From Macrosteles quadrilineatus (lineage: Eukaryota; Arthropoda; Insecta; Hemiptera; Cicadellidae), in the NCBI RefSeq assembly GCF_028750875.1, contig NW_026542600.1, positions 25,956,991-26,020,990 on the forward strand: a DNA stretch of 64,000 nt. The letters are read 5' to 3'. The notes beneath the pieces are model-generated. The model did not search any database and had not been told where the DNA came from. It saw nothing but the letters and a program-made list of their open reading frames with translations. Positions 36,201 to 51,200 of this stretch are shown here, one piece after another. The stretch's first letter is position 1. Each line of letters begins with the position of its first letter. The position numbers and the translations under genes were made by a program.

Positions 36201-39200
36201 ACAATAAGAATCTTTAGTAAAGAAAGCAGAAGCTGTGATCGTGGCAAAATCAAAAACCTCTCTCGCGATTGTGTTGACATCATCACCGTCTACCCTCGAT
36301 CACGGAAACATCGTCATTGCTCTTCGCGATCGTGGCAAAATGATTAATACATCCCACGGTCAAGTAGATATCATCATCGTCTCACTCAGTCACGGAAACA
36401 TCGATATGGTTTTTTGCAATCGCGGCAAAATGTTAATAATATCCCACAGCCGTGGTGACATCATCATTGTCTCCCGTGGTCACGTAAAGGCATTTTATTG
36501 TATTATTCCGATTGCAAAATTGTCGCAGACACCTTCTGCGATCGGATTAATAAAACCTTGCCCTGTTTTCTTTAAAATACCCTGAATTTCGGTAAAAATC
36601 CAACTATCCAAATTTTTGATTATCTGAATGGAGTCTGGTTCCATTGATTCAAATAATTGGAGTTCTACTGTATTTTATAAAATATTTGTTTAAAGTAAAT
36701 CACTAATATTTTTTTAAATGTATAGTTTGCAAAGTATTTAATATTCTTATAAATTTTATACGCTTTTGACGAAAAGTTGTTTTGGTTTTACAAATGAAAT
36801 ATTTTCTTACTTTGGGCGTTGGCCGGTGAATTTGGCGAGTGTGTCGAAGAAGTAGGCTGGTATCAGGTGAAAGATGAAAGCTGAGATATAGTACAAGTTG
36901 AGGGAAGGCACAAGTTTTAGGTAGGGGTACCACACAGCCTGTTTTAGGGGGTACTTTTGAAGCAGAACAGACATCTTGTCTTCCACCATGGCCCATCGGA
37001 ACGGCTTGTACGTGCTGCTGGTCACATGGAATATTGGAGTCTTGTCCAAACTTTCCCTAGAAGCAAAACTTTTAATCAATTTCAAATTGTTCAATAAACA
37101 CAAAAGTATACCGCCACAATTAAGTGTAGTTAAAATACAATGTAATAATGCTTTACTCTGGATGATAGTAAACTTCCTCTCGTTTTGATTCAATGGTTTG
37201 GACCTCCACTTGCGTATGACATGTATTTATACTCACTCGCTGCTTTATCCACAATCAAACAAGTCACAACCTGTTCATTTAGCCCTCTTACAGGTGAGTT
37301 ATCATAACGCACATATGATATTCCTTCACTAGTATAGTGCTGTAATATACTGTACTAACTTTCTAGCAATATGCAACAAGACAATTCTGGTCATGGCTGC
37401 AGTAGACAGGCGCCATAATTGTATTGAACTTTTTGAAGACTATCCAATATTAACAGTGTTTTCCGCATTTACTATGCAATACCTGTTATAATTTAAGACC
37501 ACAATTGGATAAGCTTAAATATAGGAGAGATATCCACAGTCAAAACAATCATTATAAATCAAATATCTCAGGTTAGACTTACTATGACTGTTGAAAGACC
37601 ATTAGTTATAACAGCAGTACAATTTATAACAAGTTACCACCAGCTTTAAGGTTACTAAGCGATGAGGATTTTAAGTAGGGATGGACAAGATTGAATTTTT
37701 AGTTCGAGACGAGACGAGACGAGATTTTTTATTTCTCATAAAATTTCAAGACGAGATCGAGACGGGATTTCCCTTCTCATACACAACGGGAAATGCACGT
37801 TCAAAATTTTTACCTGATTTTGTAACATTGTTAGATGACTGTTTAAATACAAAAATAATGATAATAGGCAAGAATATTTACAATCTTTTATTAAAAAACA
37901 TCAGCATAACATTTTTTTATTAATCACGTAACTTATTAAAAATGCCTACAATTAGGAAACATAGTAATATAAGTTAGGATAGAGTTCAACTTATCCTAAA
38001 ATAAAATAAATCATAAAATAAAAGCAATATTAATTTTTATAAAATAGTTACTTGTTTTGACTTTTTATAGTAATAAAACATTCCTCACACTGCTTACACT
38101 TAACAAAACTTCTCAAATGTTATTAAAGTAATATTATTAAAATAATTAGAGTAATATTTACATTTATAGAATTAATTAAATAAGAACGCCTTTGCAAAGG
38201 AAACGCAACTACAACACGCTCCTGTGTTGCGGGTATTGCATTGACTTTCTGCAGGCGTTTTTAATTTTTTTTATTTTTTTATTCTCGTCTCGATAAACAT
38301 CTCGGCAAAAAAAAAATCTTGTCTCGTGTAACAAGATTTAAAATTTCCCGAAAATTTCCCGAAATTTCGAGACTTGACCATCCCTAATTTTAAGATTAAA
38401 ATAAAGAACTTTCTTTGTAATCAGCCATATTTTACTCCATAGAGGATTACTGTACATTTCAAGAAAGTGGATTCCACTGGACTTTAATTAATGTTATAAA
38501 TAATTTGACATGACAATGTATTGGTTATGCAATTCACTGGTAAATAAAATCTCATTCTCAAACCACAGGATGACATACATTTTTTCTATTCACAATAAAA
38601 TTTACTTGATTGTAATAAAATCAACTTTTAAATGTAATCGCGATAAGCGAACTTTGCAACATTTTACAACAAGAGTAAAGGATGAAAAGAGCAGTAATTT
38701 TTGTGAGGGAATAATGCATTTGCCACATAAAATGTCAGCTAATTTTGGGTTGCAATTTGTAGTTTTGATGGTGAGGATTGGTTTCAAATGTCCATCTAAC
38801 TAGGCAGATCTGTATTTAGATGACTCAGCCACTACATGTATACAGCAAATTTTAATCTATTGAGAAAAAAACTGGCACATGAGACCAGACATGTATGTTG
38901 ACTATACCCATATTGCAATGTAGGCACAGCTGTGTATACACAGAAGGCATTCAACATGGAGATTGCGAATATTGTACAGTAGAACCTCGCTAATCCGACT
39001 CCTCGCTTGGTCCGACCGTGTCGCCAACACAATAGGCTTCTGCTAACATAACCTTATTGTCCAAGAAAAATACCTAGAAAACTTTATAAATTGGTTTTTT
39101 TTAGTCTAATGTGTTGAAATTCGTTTTATATTTAACCCTTTCTGCCCATTATTAATAATAAGTAGGCTCCCACATTATTGTTTTTGAAAAATCACAGTTA

Positions 39201-42200
39201 ATTTGACGAAAATAAAATGGAAGGAACACCAAGGAATGTCGATCAAAGCTTCAAGGTTAAGCTATCCGTTTGCACTGACAACCGTCTACTCCTAGGCCTA
39301 CACAAGACACATCGGTCTGCTCTTGCCATTTCACATTTTGTGATTGGGTATTTGGTAATCATGACAACTATAGTAGCCTGTGATTGGGTGTTAAGTAACA
39401 ACTGTTGCTGGCAACTTGTTCGTTGAATGGGTGGATGAAGAGAAACTCAAGAAAGAATAAGCAATGTTTTTTTGTCATTGTTATCTTTACCGGTGTATTT
39501 TACAACTGTTGTTATGCTATAAGTAGGCTACCGTTATTTAATACTTTTTATGGGTTATCTAATGTTGTTTTTATCAACATTCTTTTGTCCTGAAACAGCG
39601 TAACAGTAGCCTATGACCAGCAGTAGCTTACTAGACTTTCTATTGTTTTGTACTTTATTTTGCTATACAATGTTTGGCAATTTGTTTGTTTGAAAGTAAA
39701 AGTTTGAAAAATCTGTGATTTTAAACGTTATCAGAAATCAGAAATCCTTTATTGTCCTTAAGTAAACAATCTTGCAATAGACATGGTCACATATTATGGT
39801 AAAATACATTTACAGTTTTTATTACTGAACCAAGGTTAATGACATACTAACATAATTATTATGATTGTGCAATAGCCTACTTATTGTATTTTTATGATGT
39901 AATATGCAAATGATCACATTTAAGTCCATTTATACAGTTAGTATTAGGCGTTTAAGAGTTGGAAATAACTGTTTTATGTCATGTTGGATTAACCGTGGAT
40001 ATCAGTACGTTATCTGTGGTCTGTTCAAAATACAGTTTTACTGCGTTTTTATGTCAATAAACACGGTCCTCTGATAATCCAACCTTTTTGCTGTTCCGAC
40101 CATGCTCCCGGTCCCGTAGGTGACAGATTAGTGAGGTTCTACTGTATGTGAATTTTATTGAAAGGGAAAAAGACAGTTAATTGCACTTTAACCTGGAATG
40201 GGCAGACAATTCATCAAATCCTATGGCCGAGCCTCCATTAAATGACTACGTTCCATTAGTACTCTTAAGGAATGTTGTAAGGAAATTGCGATTACCCGTA
40301 ACGAGTGTTGCCGTGATTACTAGAGACAATCACGGTATCACTCTGACCTTAATATACGCCCATGAGTGTTTCTGCGATCGAAGAAGACGATCACAGTATC
40401 GCCAAAACCGAATGACGAGGGTTCTGTTCATGGTTTTGCCGGGACGGCAAGATATGACAACAAGTGATACTGCGATCACGGTATTGCGGAGACTGCCAGA
40501 ACAAAGGTGTTTACGTGATCGCGGGAGAAGATCATCGGCAATTGCTATACCAAATAATTAACTTTTGTTAGCCTGCTGGCTTTTTGCAGGGTGGGAAAAA
40601 TCTGGTCACAGGCCGGATGTGTAGGTTGGAAATCCCTGCTCTAAACGCTATATTCAAATTTCAAAGCTTACAGGCAAGAGCTTACAGGGAACGCAAAAAC
40701 TGAGAGCTACAGGGTAAAGTGACAGGGCCTCTTATAAAAGGGCTGCATAACTTTTAAAGGTGGTTGGCTACAAGAGATGCTGAGCTTATCCAGTCTTGGA
40801 GAAAACACCAGTCAGTTTTTACAAAATTGAAATATGACTAGTCCCTCATCCTCAAACAAGTCTTTTTGATGATAAGTGGCATTTACTTGTGAAACTGCAT
40901 TAAAATATTTATAATATTAAAAATGTTACCATTGGCTGGCAGTGTAAACAGCTCCGGAGATCATTGCGTTTATCACAATATCAACAGGGATGTAGTCGTA
41001 GACTAGATGTTTGGCAACCGGTAACCTACGGACAACCCCAGTGGCTGCACCTTGGAAGAAACCTGTAGGACCGTTCTTGCTGTTGGTCCACCCAGGTACA
41101 GGATCCTTCCATGTTCCGACAACTAAAACAACCATTGATGAAACAATAAGATCTCAATCAACAGTTATACACTTTTTAACTGTATAGGGATAAATCATAG
41201 AACACCATCTGAAAATTTATACAAGGTGTCCCACGTAAGGTGTCTAAAATTGATTATGGAAAAACGGCTTAATGTACAAGGATGAAATAAAATTATTTCC
41301 CGCTAAATCAACCCGGAGGAATAACGTTAACATATTTTAAATTTTTTTTCGATACAGGGTAGGCCTTATGCCAAAAACTGAGGGTCACTAGTTCGAATCT
41401 CGGAATTTTCAAACGTAAACATATGTCATGTTATATGCCTACCTAATTTTAAAAGTATTTACCTAATAGACAAACATTTTGGCAAAAACAGAAATTAATT
41501 ATCTTTTTCCGTTTCAAAATGGCGGCAGTTTTTTTTTTGGGAAAAATCAATATGTTTTTAATACTCTGTGTTTCTTATACCCATGCACTCAGCCATTCTC
41601 CGGTTGAATTTTGTTTCTCATTATGAAATTAGCTTTACTGTAATAAGCTACAAGTAATGGTTTTTTTTTTTATAATAAAAATTAAAAAAAAAAAAATATT
41701 TTTGAAAATTTGCAAATGCCCATGTTAAAAATTTTCAAATATCCACATATTTCAAGTGATACATCATTTTATAGTTTTTTTAAAATTCTTAACAACTTTG
41801 TAATTTACACTTACTTCGAATCTCTTTTAGTTTTTGTATAAATAACAAAAACCCTAACTTTTCTATATCAAATGCATGTTATTTGGGTTGAACACTAATT
41901 CATTAGGCCCCATTTCATTTATGTTTTAAAAGTTTAAAATATTTTTACGTTATTTCTCGGGGTTGATTTAGCGGGAAATAATTTTATTTCATCCTTGTAT
42001 GTTAAGCTGTTTTTCTGTAATCAATTTGAAACACCTTACGTGGTACACTCTGAATAAATTTTCACCCTGTATGTATTAGAACTTTATCTATCACTTGTAA
42101 ATCTTGTCACAGAAAAGTATGTAATGTATGAAACAAAATCTTAACCAGAAATCTTAAAATAGCCAAGTATTTTAAGTTTTTATCACAGAACAGTTATACA

Positions 42201-45200
42201 ATTAAAGCCATCTCTAAATGCCTATTCACAAAAAATCAATGAATAATATCTTTGAAAAAATAGTTATTTTCAGATTTACTGGTAAATGTAGGACTTTATT
42301 TGGTCAATAAATATTGACCTAGATGTACTACCTATAGTAAAAGAGATACAGTTCCACCAATGTCGAATTATACTTAAATAGGCTAAATAGTTAAATAAAG
42401 ATGGATTAGATGAATGATACTTACTCATACTAGGCCGGACAATACATGAAGGGAAATTGCTAAACTCCTTGGCAACTTCATGTTCTGCTAAAGCTTTTGT
42501 GAACGTGTAAGTGTTTGGATGTTTTTTGAGAACTCTGAAAAATCGCAAATGTCAGAAAATGGCACAGTTATTTTACACACAACATTTATAAGGATTTGTA
42601 AAAAGGTTTTTAAAAGTATTTGACAGAGGAATCCTACATCAAATTAAATTTCTTCAAAGTACAATGCAAAATATCCGGGGTTAAAAGAATTTTTAGAATT
42701 CCATTAATTTGTAAATTGAAATTAAATAAATTATCCTTTAATTAATCAAGCAAGATCAGGCCACAAGCCCTTTCTTAAACTGAACTTGAGTTAGACATTT
42801 ACACAAAACAATAACACAAAGATGAGGTAGCTAATATTTATATTAATAGAATAAACATTACATAAACTTATCTTAAACCGACGAACAGGAAAAATGTTCA
42901 ATGGAAAATAAGAAAATAAATACCAACATCAGAAACCACTAAGAGCATTGTCAGTCTAGATCAGCTGTTCATGGTACTAAGACCCATTAATCGGGGAATT
43001 TAATATTTTCAAATTTTTACATTGTTATTACATCCATTTAAATTTTCACAATCACAGGCTTGAAACAATACTAAGGTTAACTATCCAGTATTTAACATAT
43101 TCAACTGATATTCACTTTATCCACCTGTATAGATAAATATATTGTTCAATTTTATTTTAGAATGTACAAAAGTATACAAAAATTGCGTACAAAAATGTAT
43201 CTTTAAAAACAATTTTTTGCAGGTATTTTTTTTTTTGTTTTTAGCGAATTTTCCATATAGGGAATAAGCTATTACCGTAGTACTCATGGTAAGACCTGGA
43301 CGCGGGACCGATTTTTTTTTTTCGTTTTGAGGTCCCTAGAGGCCAAAAACACCATCCATTCAAATTCATATATATATATATTTATATATTTATATGTTTA
43401 TATATTTATATATATATATATATATATGTCCGTTAGCACGATAACTCGAGCAAAGATGATCCGATTTTGATGAAATTTGGTACAAACGTGCAAACCTACG
43501 TTTATTCGAACGAGTTCGCAATCCAGCTTGATCGGACCATGGGAACGGGAGTTTACGGGGGGTTTTATGGGGTAAAAATAGGTTTTTCCCATTTTTGACC
43601 CAAAAAACATAAAATTTAGCAATTTCTTTCCAAACCACTTTGTAGAGCTTAAAAAAACAAATAATTTAGTATATTGAAGCGTTATTATGCGCCTAATGGT
43701 TACGGAGAAAATTCCAAAAAATTTTAAATTTAAAACTCCCATGTTATTCTTATGGAGAATAAGTCAACTGTTGTAGTTTGCTTGTTTATGAACATATTTT
43801 GATCAAATTTGGAAAATGTTTTTATTTCTTACTAACTATTAACATAAAAAAAAAACAGTTTCACCCTCCCTGATGCAGCAAACCTAAGTACTTGTTAAAC
43901 TAATTCTATTTAAATAGGGAATTAATGTTATATTTTTAAGTAGACATTTCAGTGTAAATCCAATCAGTCAAATGGAAATTCGCTTAGTCTGCAGGTTTGC
44001 TGCGGCGGGGGTATTTTTTTTTTGTAAGATGTAGAGTTTAGGTTGTCATATTATGAATTGGTGATTATTGATTACATTACCAATCATGAAGTTTTGGGAA
44101 AGCAGGTTCGAGGATGAAATAAAGCAACACTATAGGCCTAAATACAATTTTGACGACATTAGGGGTTTATTTTTAGGTTTAATAACTATTTAAATCCAAA
44201 GCTGCCCTTGAGTACTAAGATCTCTGTTTAACTATTTGGACTTTTAAATATTCGCAAGCCCACCTAATTATTTAGTACATAAATACAGGCCTGAAGAAGA
44301 ATATATTTAATATTTGACATAGGATTGGGATTCAATTCTCCTACATTCAGGAGGGGCTAGCAATGTTTTCAAAAATGTCTAAAGATATGGTCGTTGTAAG
44401 TTGCCAGTAATATTGCGAAAGGGGATTGCTGAGATTAACTCGCCATTTTTTGTCCACGGCTTGTATTTGGTGTTATAATAATAACTTTGTGACATCAAGC
44501 CAATAATACTGGTAATAAAGTACGATTTGATACAGAAAAACTTCCTAAATGTCAACAAGGACAGCACAACTACGATTTTAGTTTTCAAATAACCATTTGA
44601 CAAGCTAAAATAAGCAATAGTACTAAAAGATTGGCTGTAAACTTACTTCGGAGTAATTTCTTCAAGCTCTGTGTTTGAGAGTGTCTGTACCATTTCAATG
44701 ATCTTCTCAACGTTATCAGGAGGAGGATACAAGATTTCTTCAGTGTGCAGCAGATTGGCATTGGCATACGCACTTGACACCTGCACTAGGCACTAGATAC
44801 AAAAAAATACAATTATAAAAGGCTTAAATACACTACAGTATAAGAAAGTTGCCAGTTCGATCCTGAGAAAAGTCAGTAGCTTTTTCATGGTTCGAAATTA
44901 AGCCCAGCTATCCTTGGTCATTGGGCTTTTAATAATTGATCCTGACAATGAAACAGCTGATCTTAGTTAGTAAAAAGCTACACAGATCATCTCACTCCAC
45001 TTAACACTTACCTTCCATTCACATTCAGCTTAAAATAAGTGTGTGTAGTCGTCTCAAAGAATTGATAATTGATCATTTGAAAGTATGATGAGAGAATATC
45101 TTGAATTGTTTTTATACTACAGAAAGTACTTTTATCCTAAGTGGAATTCAACAATTACCTCCATCTACACTCTGGAAATAAGTGTGTTTATGGATATACG

Positions 45201-48200
45201 AGGGCTATCCAGAAAAATCAAATCAAATCAAATCAGCATGAGTTATTGTGACAGTTTAAAATGTCTGTGTTAATTGAAAATGCCGCGAACTGTGAAGTGC
45301 ATGCAGTTATAAGGTTTTTGACTGCAAAAAACTGTAAACGGATAGAAATTTATCGGCAACTTTGTGAAGTTTATGGGGAAAACATTATTACTGAAGGTGG
45401 AGTTCGTCAGTGGGTTATCAAATTTAAAAATGGCCGAACTAACGTTCACGACGAAGAGCGAATTGGAAGACCCAGCATTGTGACTGCCGAACTTGTCGAA
45501 AAAGTTGATGCCGATGTCCGTAAAACTCAAAAGTTCACAATAACAGAACTCTCTATGGGTTTTCAATAAATTTTGCAAAGTTTGTTGCACGAGATCATTA
45601 CCAAAAATCTTGGTTACCAAACTGTAACCAAAGAGTTCATTCATTTTTTTTGCACGCACTTCACAGTTTGTGGAATTTTCAATTAACACAGATATTTTAA
45701 ACTGTCACAGTAACTCAAGGGAGTACAGCAGAAACCACTTACTAGCACGGCTAGATGCCGACTGAGCTGCATAACGAACTAACACCAAGATGGTTGCGCT
45801 AGCCCCGCCCCTAGTGGATACAGACAAAAACGTAATCTACTTTCTGGATAGCCCTCGTAATTAAAACATCTTGGAAGAGGACTGAACATTTGGCATAGAC
45901 TCTGCAAGAAATACAGTTAAGAAGTGGCAGGAGTCAAGCCGCACTGCTACTCTGCACTTTAACATGGGGATGGGACAATGTGAAATGCAATGACAACTGA
46001 TTAACTTAATGTTAAACCGTTTCTGCCAAATGATTAACAAGATCCGTACAAACAAATCCATATGACTTAGGTTGACAAAATCATACTTCTACTATTTTAT
46101 TTTGGCAAATACAAAATCCATTTCTCCATAAGAATTTTTTCACCAAACTCTTAACTTGAGGTTTGAACTCTTGTAACTTAAGTTACAAAACATGGCTGAT
46201 TTCATGAAAAAATGTTAAAACACTTTTATCTAGCATTCAAAATTTTCTATCACACGTCCAGGTTAAAAAAATAAAATTGGCCTAATAAATAGCCGAGAAA
46301 CAACGATTTTTAGTTGTACAGACCAGTCAAAATGAGGAGCACCCTGCCATCTTTGCCTTATTTTGCCTGGCCTGTACAACTAAAAATTGTTATTTTTGGC
46401 TACCTATTTATTATTAATTTTTTTTCAACTTTGCCGTTTCATAAATAAATTTTAATGCTAATTTATAAGTGTTCTCGAAATACTTTTATAAATTTAAATT
46501 TCAAAAAAACGTTTCTCGCTTTATTACGAGGTATAAAAAAAATGTTTTTCTTGATTTTTGTTTTATTTTGACCTATAAAGACTATTCCCATTTTTATTTT
46601 GTGCTGACAGGCATCCTGTATATGCTTTATTTTCAACAAGCACGTTAGTATTATGAAAAATCTTGACAGTGAGAACTTTGCAATTCAAAATAACAGATTG
46701 CTCATGGTTACATTGTGGTCAGTGGTTGCCTCATTATTTGGGGTCATTACAGCAATTTTAGGTTTTTCCAGGGCCACTTTAAGGTAGACCACTAAACCAT
46801 TCACGAGTATGAACGCATCCACAACTACAATTCAGGACCTAGACCATCCACTAAGTTATTTTATATAAGGAAAAACAGTTAGCCTATAAGGTTAATTCAA
46901 AATGAACATAATTTTGAATAGGCTAGATGTTTGTGTAAAAAAAAAACAAATTTAGAGACAGTTTAACATTTAGAGAAAGAAGGAACTTATGTAGCTTATG
47001 AAATTAACCACTTACTTATCGTAAGAGAGATAATTAAAATGTCCCATCATAATACTATGCTTTAGTGCTAGTGAGGGATCAGTGCCATGAGTTTATGAGC
47101 GATATGACATAAATGAATTACACATAACTACACATCAATTTGCCATGATAAACAAGGATGATTGTAATTGCATACATTTTTAGGTCAAAATAATAGATAG
47201 AGACTGGAATGCTTGTTTATCACAGCATTGCAAAACATTACGTTTGCCTACTTCAACCAAACACATGTTTTAAACACTCTATAAGTGGTTTGAGAAATAT
47301 TTAAAACATGTAAATTAAAGAAACTTTTCCACAACTAATAATTAACTATTTTCCCAACAATTACCTAGTGCACACTTTGAAAAGTAATAGTAATACAGTA
47401 TTTTCGAATAGTTTGATTAAAATCTTTGTGACAGTGAAGGACTTATTTTTACATAGATTACTAAAATACTATAAACTACAAACATCATAAGGTGACTCAA
47501 AGGCCTACCTTGAGGTTTCTCATCCTCTTGCACATATCCACAACTTGGCGTGTACCCAGTACGTTGATTTCCATTGTGGTTTTAAGGCTTGCTTCAAAAT
47601 CCAAAGTGGCAGCACAGTGAAAAACATAATTAACACTTGAAATTACTGTTTGCAGATCTTGTTCACAAAGGCCTAATTCATTTTCATCGATGCTGCCTTC
47701 GATTGGAACTACTTTCCTCAGGGATGAACTGTGGTCGGACTGTTTGATTGTTTCAAAAAGCTATTGAAAACATAAATACAATATTGTATAGTTTTTCTGC
47801 TCTTGCTACTAATAAATAAATTGAAACAAAATCAACAACTGCTATAAAAACTGATATTGTTACAAACAATCAGTGAGTCTACAATTTGCGTAAAAATTAA
47901 GAGAAATAATGAAAAAATCATAACATTCAAAGACAAAATCCTTCTAAAGCGAAGACTTTAATTCTGCTATAGCATTAAAGTAGCGAATCGAATATGAATT
48001 TGGATGATAGGGTAAATATTGAAGAATTTCAAATGACAGGATGATAATTGTTAGGTAATCCAACGTAACACTTTTGTTATTTCTAAATTATAGATTTCTT
48101 TAATTTAAAGAAGTAAATTCAATTACAGGAAATGCAACCATCATGTACTCTTGTGAAAGTGGTGGATCCTGTTCCCATAACAATGTATTTCGGAAGTTTT

Positions 48201-51200
48201 CATTAAAAAAAAACTCTTGGATTCACTACAAAGAATATCATTCTTTGACTCCCGAAATTATTTAATTTTGAAATGCAGAAATTTACCTGATCCTTGAAGG
48301 CTTTACTCACTTTAAGTTACAAACAATAAAGTTTGAACAAACAAGATAATATGCAACACAAATAAAACCTTGTGTAGTTTTTGTTATTATTTTTGGTAAA
48401 AAGTTGAGTTTCATGTAACCTAGTTATAGTTTAGTATCTATATTAATGCTTTATGTCATTACTGAGGGACTAACAAGCACTGAGTTATAATTATGGTACC
48501 GGTACATAAAGCATAATTTTAATTTATAAGTATCCAATAAAATTGTAAATATCACACAGCTTGTAACAGGACAATCATTTATGCAATATGGCAGGGAGTT
48601 TGTTTGGTAGGTAACAACTGTAAGGTTAGTACATTTCAATAGGCGAGTCTATATTTTTGATATTTCCAAATATTGTGATTTAGGCCTTTTAATAATAATC
48701 TAGCCTGCTTAGAAATAGGTCTATATTTTGTAGGAATACTGCTTTAAATTAGATTAAGACACCGCTCCTACCTGAGCTGCTTCGCCTAAAAGACGAGTTT
48801 GTTGTCTGTTACCAAAGGCAACATTCATCGTAGAATCAAAGTTAAGCTAGCACTACCTTATCTGTGTCGGTTTTAAATTTATTATTATCTGATTAAAAAG
48901 CCTTTGAATAATCTTTTTAAAGCTGACAAAAAAGGTAATTTCAACTGCTTTTACTTGTTATAAAGCCTTTATAGTAAAAAAATAAAAAATGTACTGTAAA
49001 CACCTTTTTACTTTTTTGCTATAATACTTAGGTAAATTACAAAGAAAGTTGATAAACAGTACTTTAGAGGGGCGAGAACGACATTCCTACTCTTCTTTTT
49101 CCAGGAATTCTATATGCTGTACCTACTGTATTAATAAACACCCCTTGTTTTTTTTTTTAAAGCGGTGTTTACACTGTCATGGGGCCACGGCTAAAGTCAG
49201 GCGTGTAGGTGAGAAATTTTCTCACTTTCTTGAGAAGCGTGGCCACGCCTCGTGTAAACAGTTGAGACGTGGGAGCAACAGACTTGGCAACCCAATACGC
49301 CTGTTCCCCACGCCCTTTAGGACTAACCAAACCGTGTTTGGTTGCTACGCCAGTTGCAGGCGTGGCTAGACGTGATTAAGGAGTTATCGTCTTCCGTCTC
49401 GTCGTTGTGTGTACTAACTATTGTTCTTTAAAGTCAGTGGTTGTCGTCTTAGTTAAGTTTTTAAGTACCATGGCGAAAACAAAAATATCTATAACATTGA
49501 CACAAATTGAATCAATTGAAACAGTGAAAACAAAGCAATAAAAAAAATTATAAATAAAATTAACGGAAGGTCAAACAATTCGAATGCTTGAACTGTATCA
49601 AAGTGAACCATGTTTATTTGATATTAATATTGAAAGCTACAGCTTGGTTTCTTTCTTTTAATAACACTTAAATGCCGTGCTATTTCTTCAGCTAAAATAA
49701 CACTCATTGTGGCACAATCCATAACGTACCCACAAATAAAAATGAACACGCCTTTAATGAATACGCTTCTACCAGAAAACTGTTTACACTACACGGCTGT
49801 TTGTGGCCGTGGGACGGTACCGTGGGGCCACGGCATTTGCGTACGGCTGTCCATTGGCGTGGCGACCACGACTGTTATAGACGTGGTAATACGGCAGTGT
49901 AAAAACCGCTTAACTCATGAACATATTCCACAGTCGAGGGTGAAATTGTAAGCTTTAACCTATGGTACAGTACCAGACAAGGTGAAATCATGAACATCCC
50001 TTGTGTTCATGGTGATACTGGGAACATCTCCCATAGTGAAAAATAATGTAAAATCGTGAATATCAATGATGTTGTATAATGGTGAGCGTTCACACTGGAA
50101 AATGTATACCTAAATCACAGAATGTAAGCTTTTGCAGCTGCCTATTTTAAATCTGTAGCATACAGAACCTTGTTGCCGCAAGTGAAACTACCTAGGTGTA
50201 GCCCCTACATAGCTGTCTTGCTTTCCTTCTTCTGCTTCTCAGTTGAGAGCTTTGCCAGAGACTAGTAGAGTAGGAGAATTTAGGCCTATGTCTAGAAAAC
50301 CTTAACAGCTCAGAGACAATGGCCTATTTAAATTTTGTATTGCGTTCATCTAAAATACACCATTGTTCAAATAACATTATAGTTTATTGATTGATTGTTT
50401 TTTTGCTCATACTGATGGATTATTATAGTAGGACAATGTCACTTTCCCTAGCCGAAGAGCATGTCAAGCAAAGCGGCTATCTGACAAACTTCAAGGCGTT
50501 TCATCGAGCAGGTAGAGCATGTATCAGCATATCTATTGTTAGATATTAGCACAGAAAACATACTACTATAACCCAGAATGCCAACCACATGGTGAAAAGC
50601 GTTAAGTACTTTGAGAGAGCTTTGCCTGTCAATTCGTAAGCAGCATGGCAACGCTGGTGGCGCTGCCTACGAATTGACAGGCAAAGCTCTCTCAAAGTAC
50701 TTAACGCTTTTTACCATGCGGTTGGCATTCTGGGTTATAGTAGTATGTTTTCTGTGATATTAGTCTTTAATATAACTTAAAAAAATAACTGTAAATGACT
50801 TGGAATGTATCTAATACCTACATTGTTTTTTAAGAACTAATTTGGGAGAGAGTATGAAAAAGCTACGGTACTCACTTTGTTTGACATTATCTCTTGGTAA
50901 CGTTCTTCCTTGCTTTTTCCTCTCTTGGGTCGAATGAGAACATATATATTTGCTAGGTCAGGAACACATCTGATGAGTTTCTCAACCAAAGCGAGTCCAA
51001 CAAACCCTGTGACACCGGTGACCAAGACGGAGCTCCCGGCCATGTAGTCACTTATCTTCGGAATCATTGTTATATCGTTACCTGAAAAGTTACAATTTTT
51101 AGTTGTGTAGAATAAATTTTGGACAACCCATAAAGATTTTAATAATCACAGGGAAGAAATAAACTGACAATAGATAAATATTTTTTTTTAACTCTTAAAT

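Noticed and set aside
40181..40561. 126-codon plus-strand open frame
   Set aside because: It crosses a degenerate minisatellite and resembles no protein; no splice context.
43398..43742. 114-codon minus-strand open frame
   Set aside because: It lies inside the dispersed repeat, and the second copy at 62.3 kb does not keep the same frame.
45270..45689. 139-codon minus-strand frame starting MLIENSTNCEVRA
   Set aside because: It begins with the inverted duplicate of the transposase N-terminus, then runs antisense through the real transposase frame.
51067..51069. ATG at 51067 as reductase start
   Set aside because: Possible, but the upstream frame is open to a good acceptor at 51082 and joins in frame to an ATG exon beside a promoter-like region. 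Kept only as an alternative.
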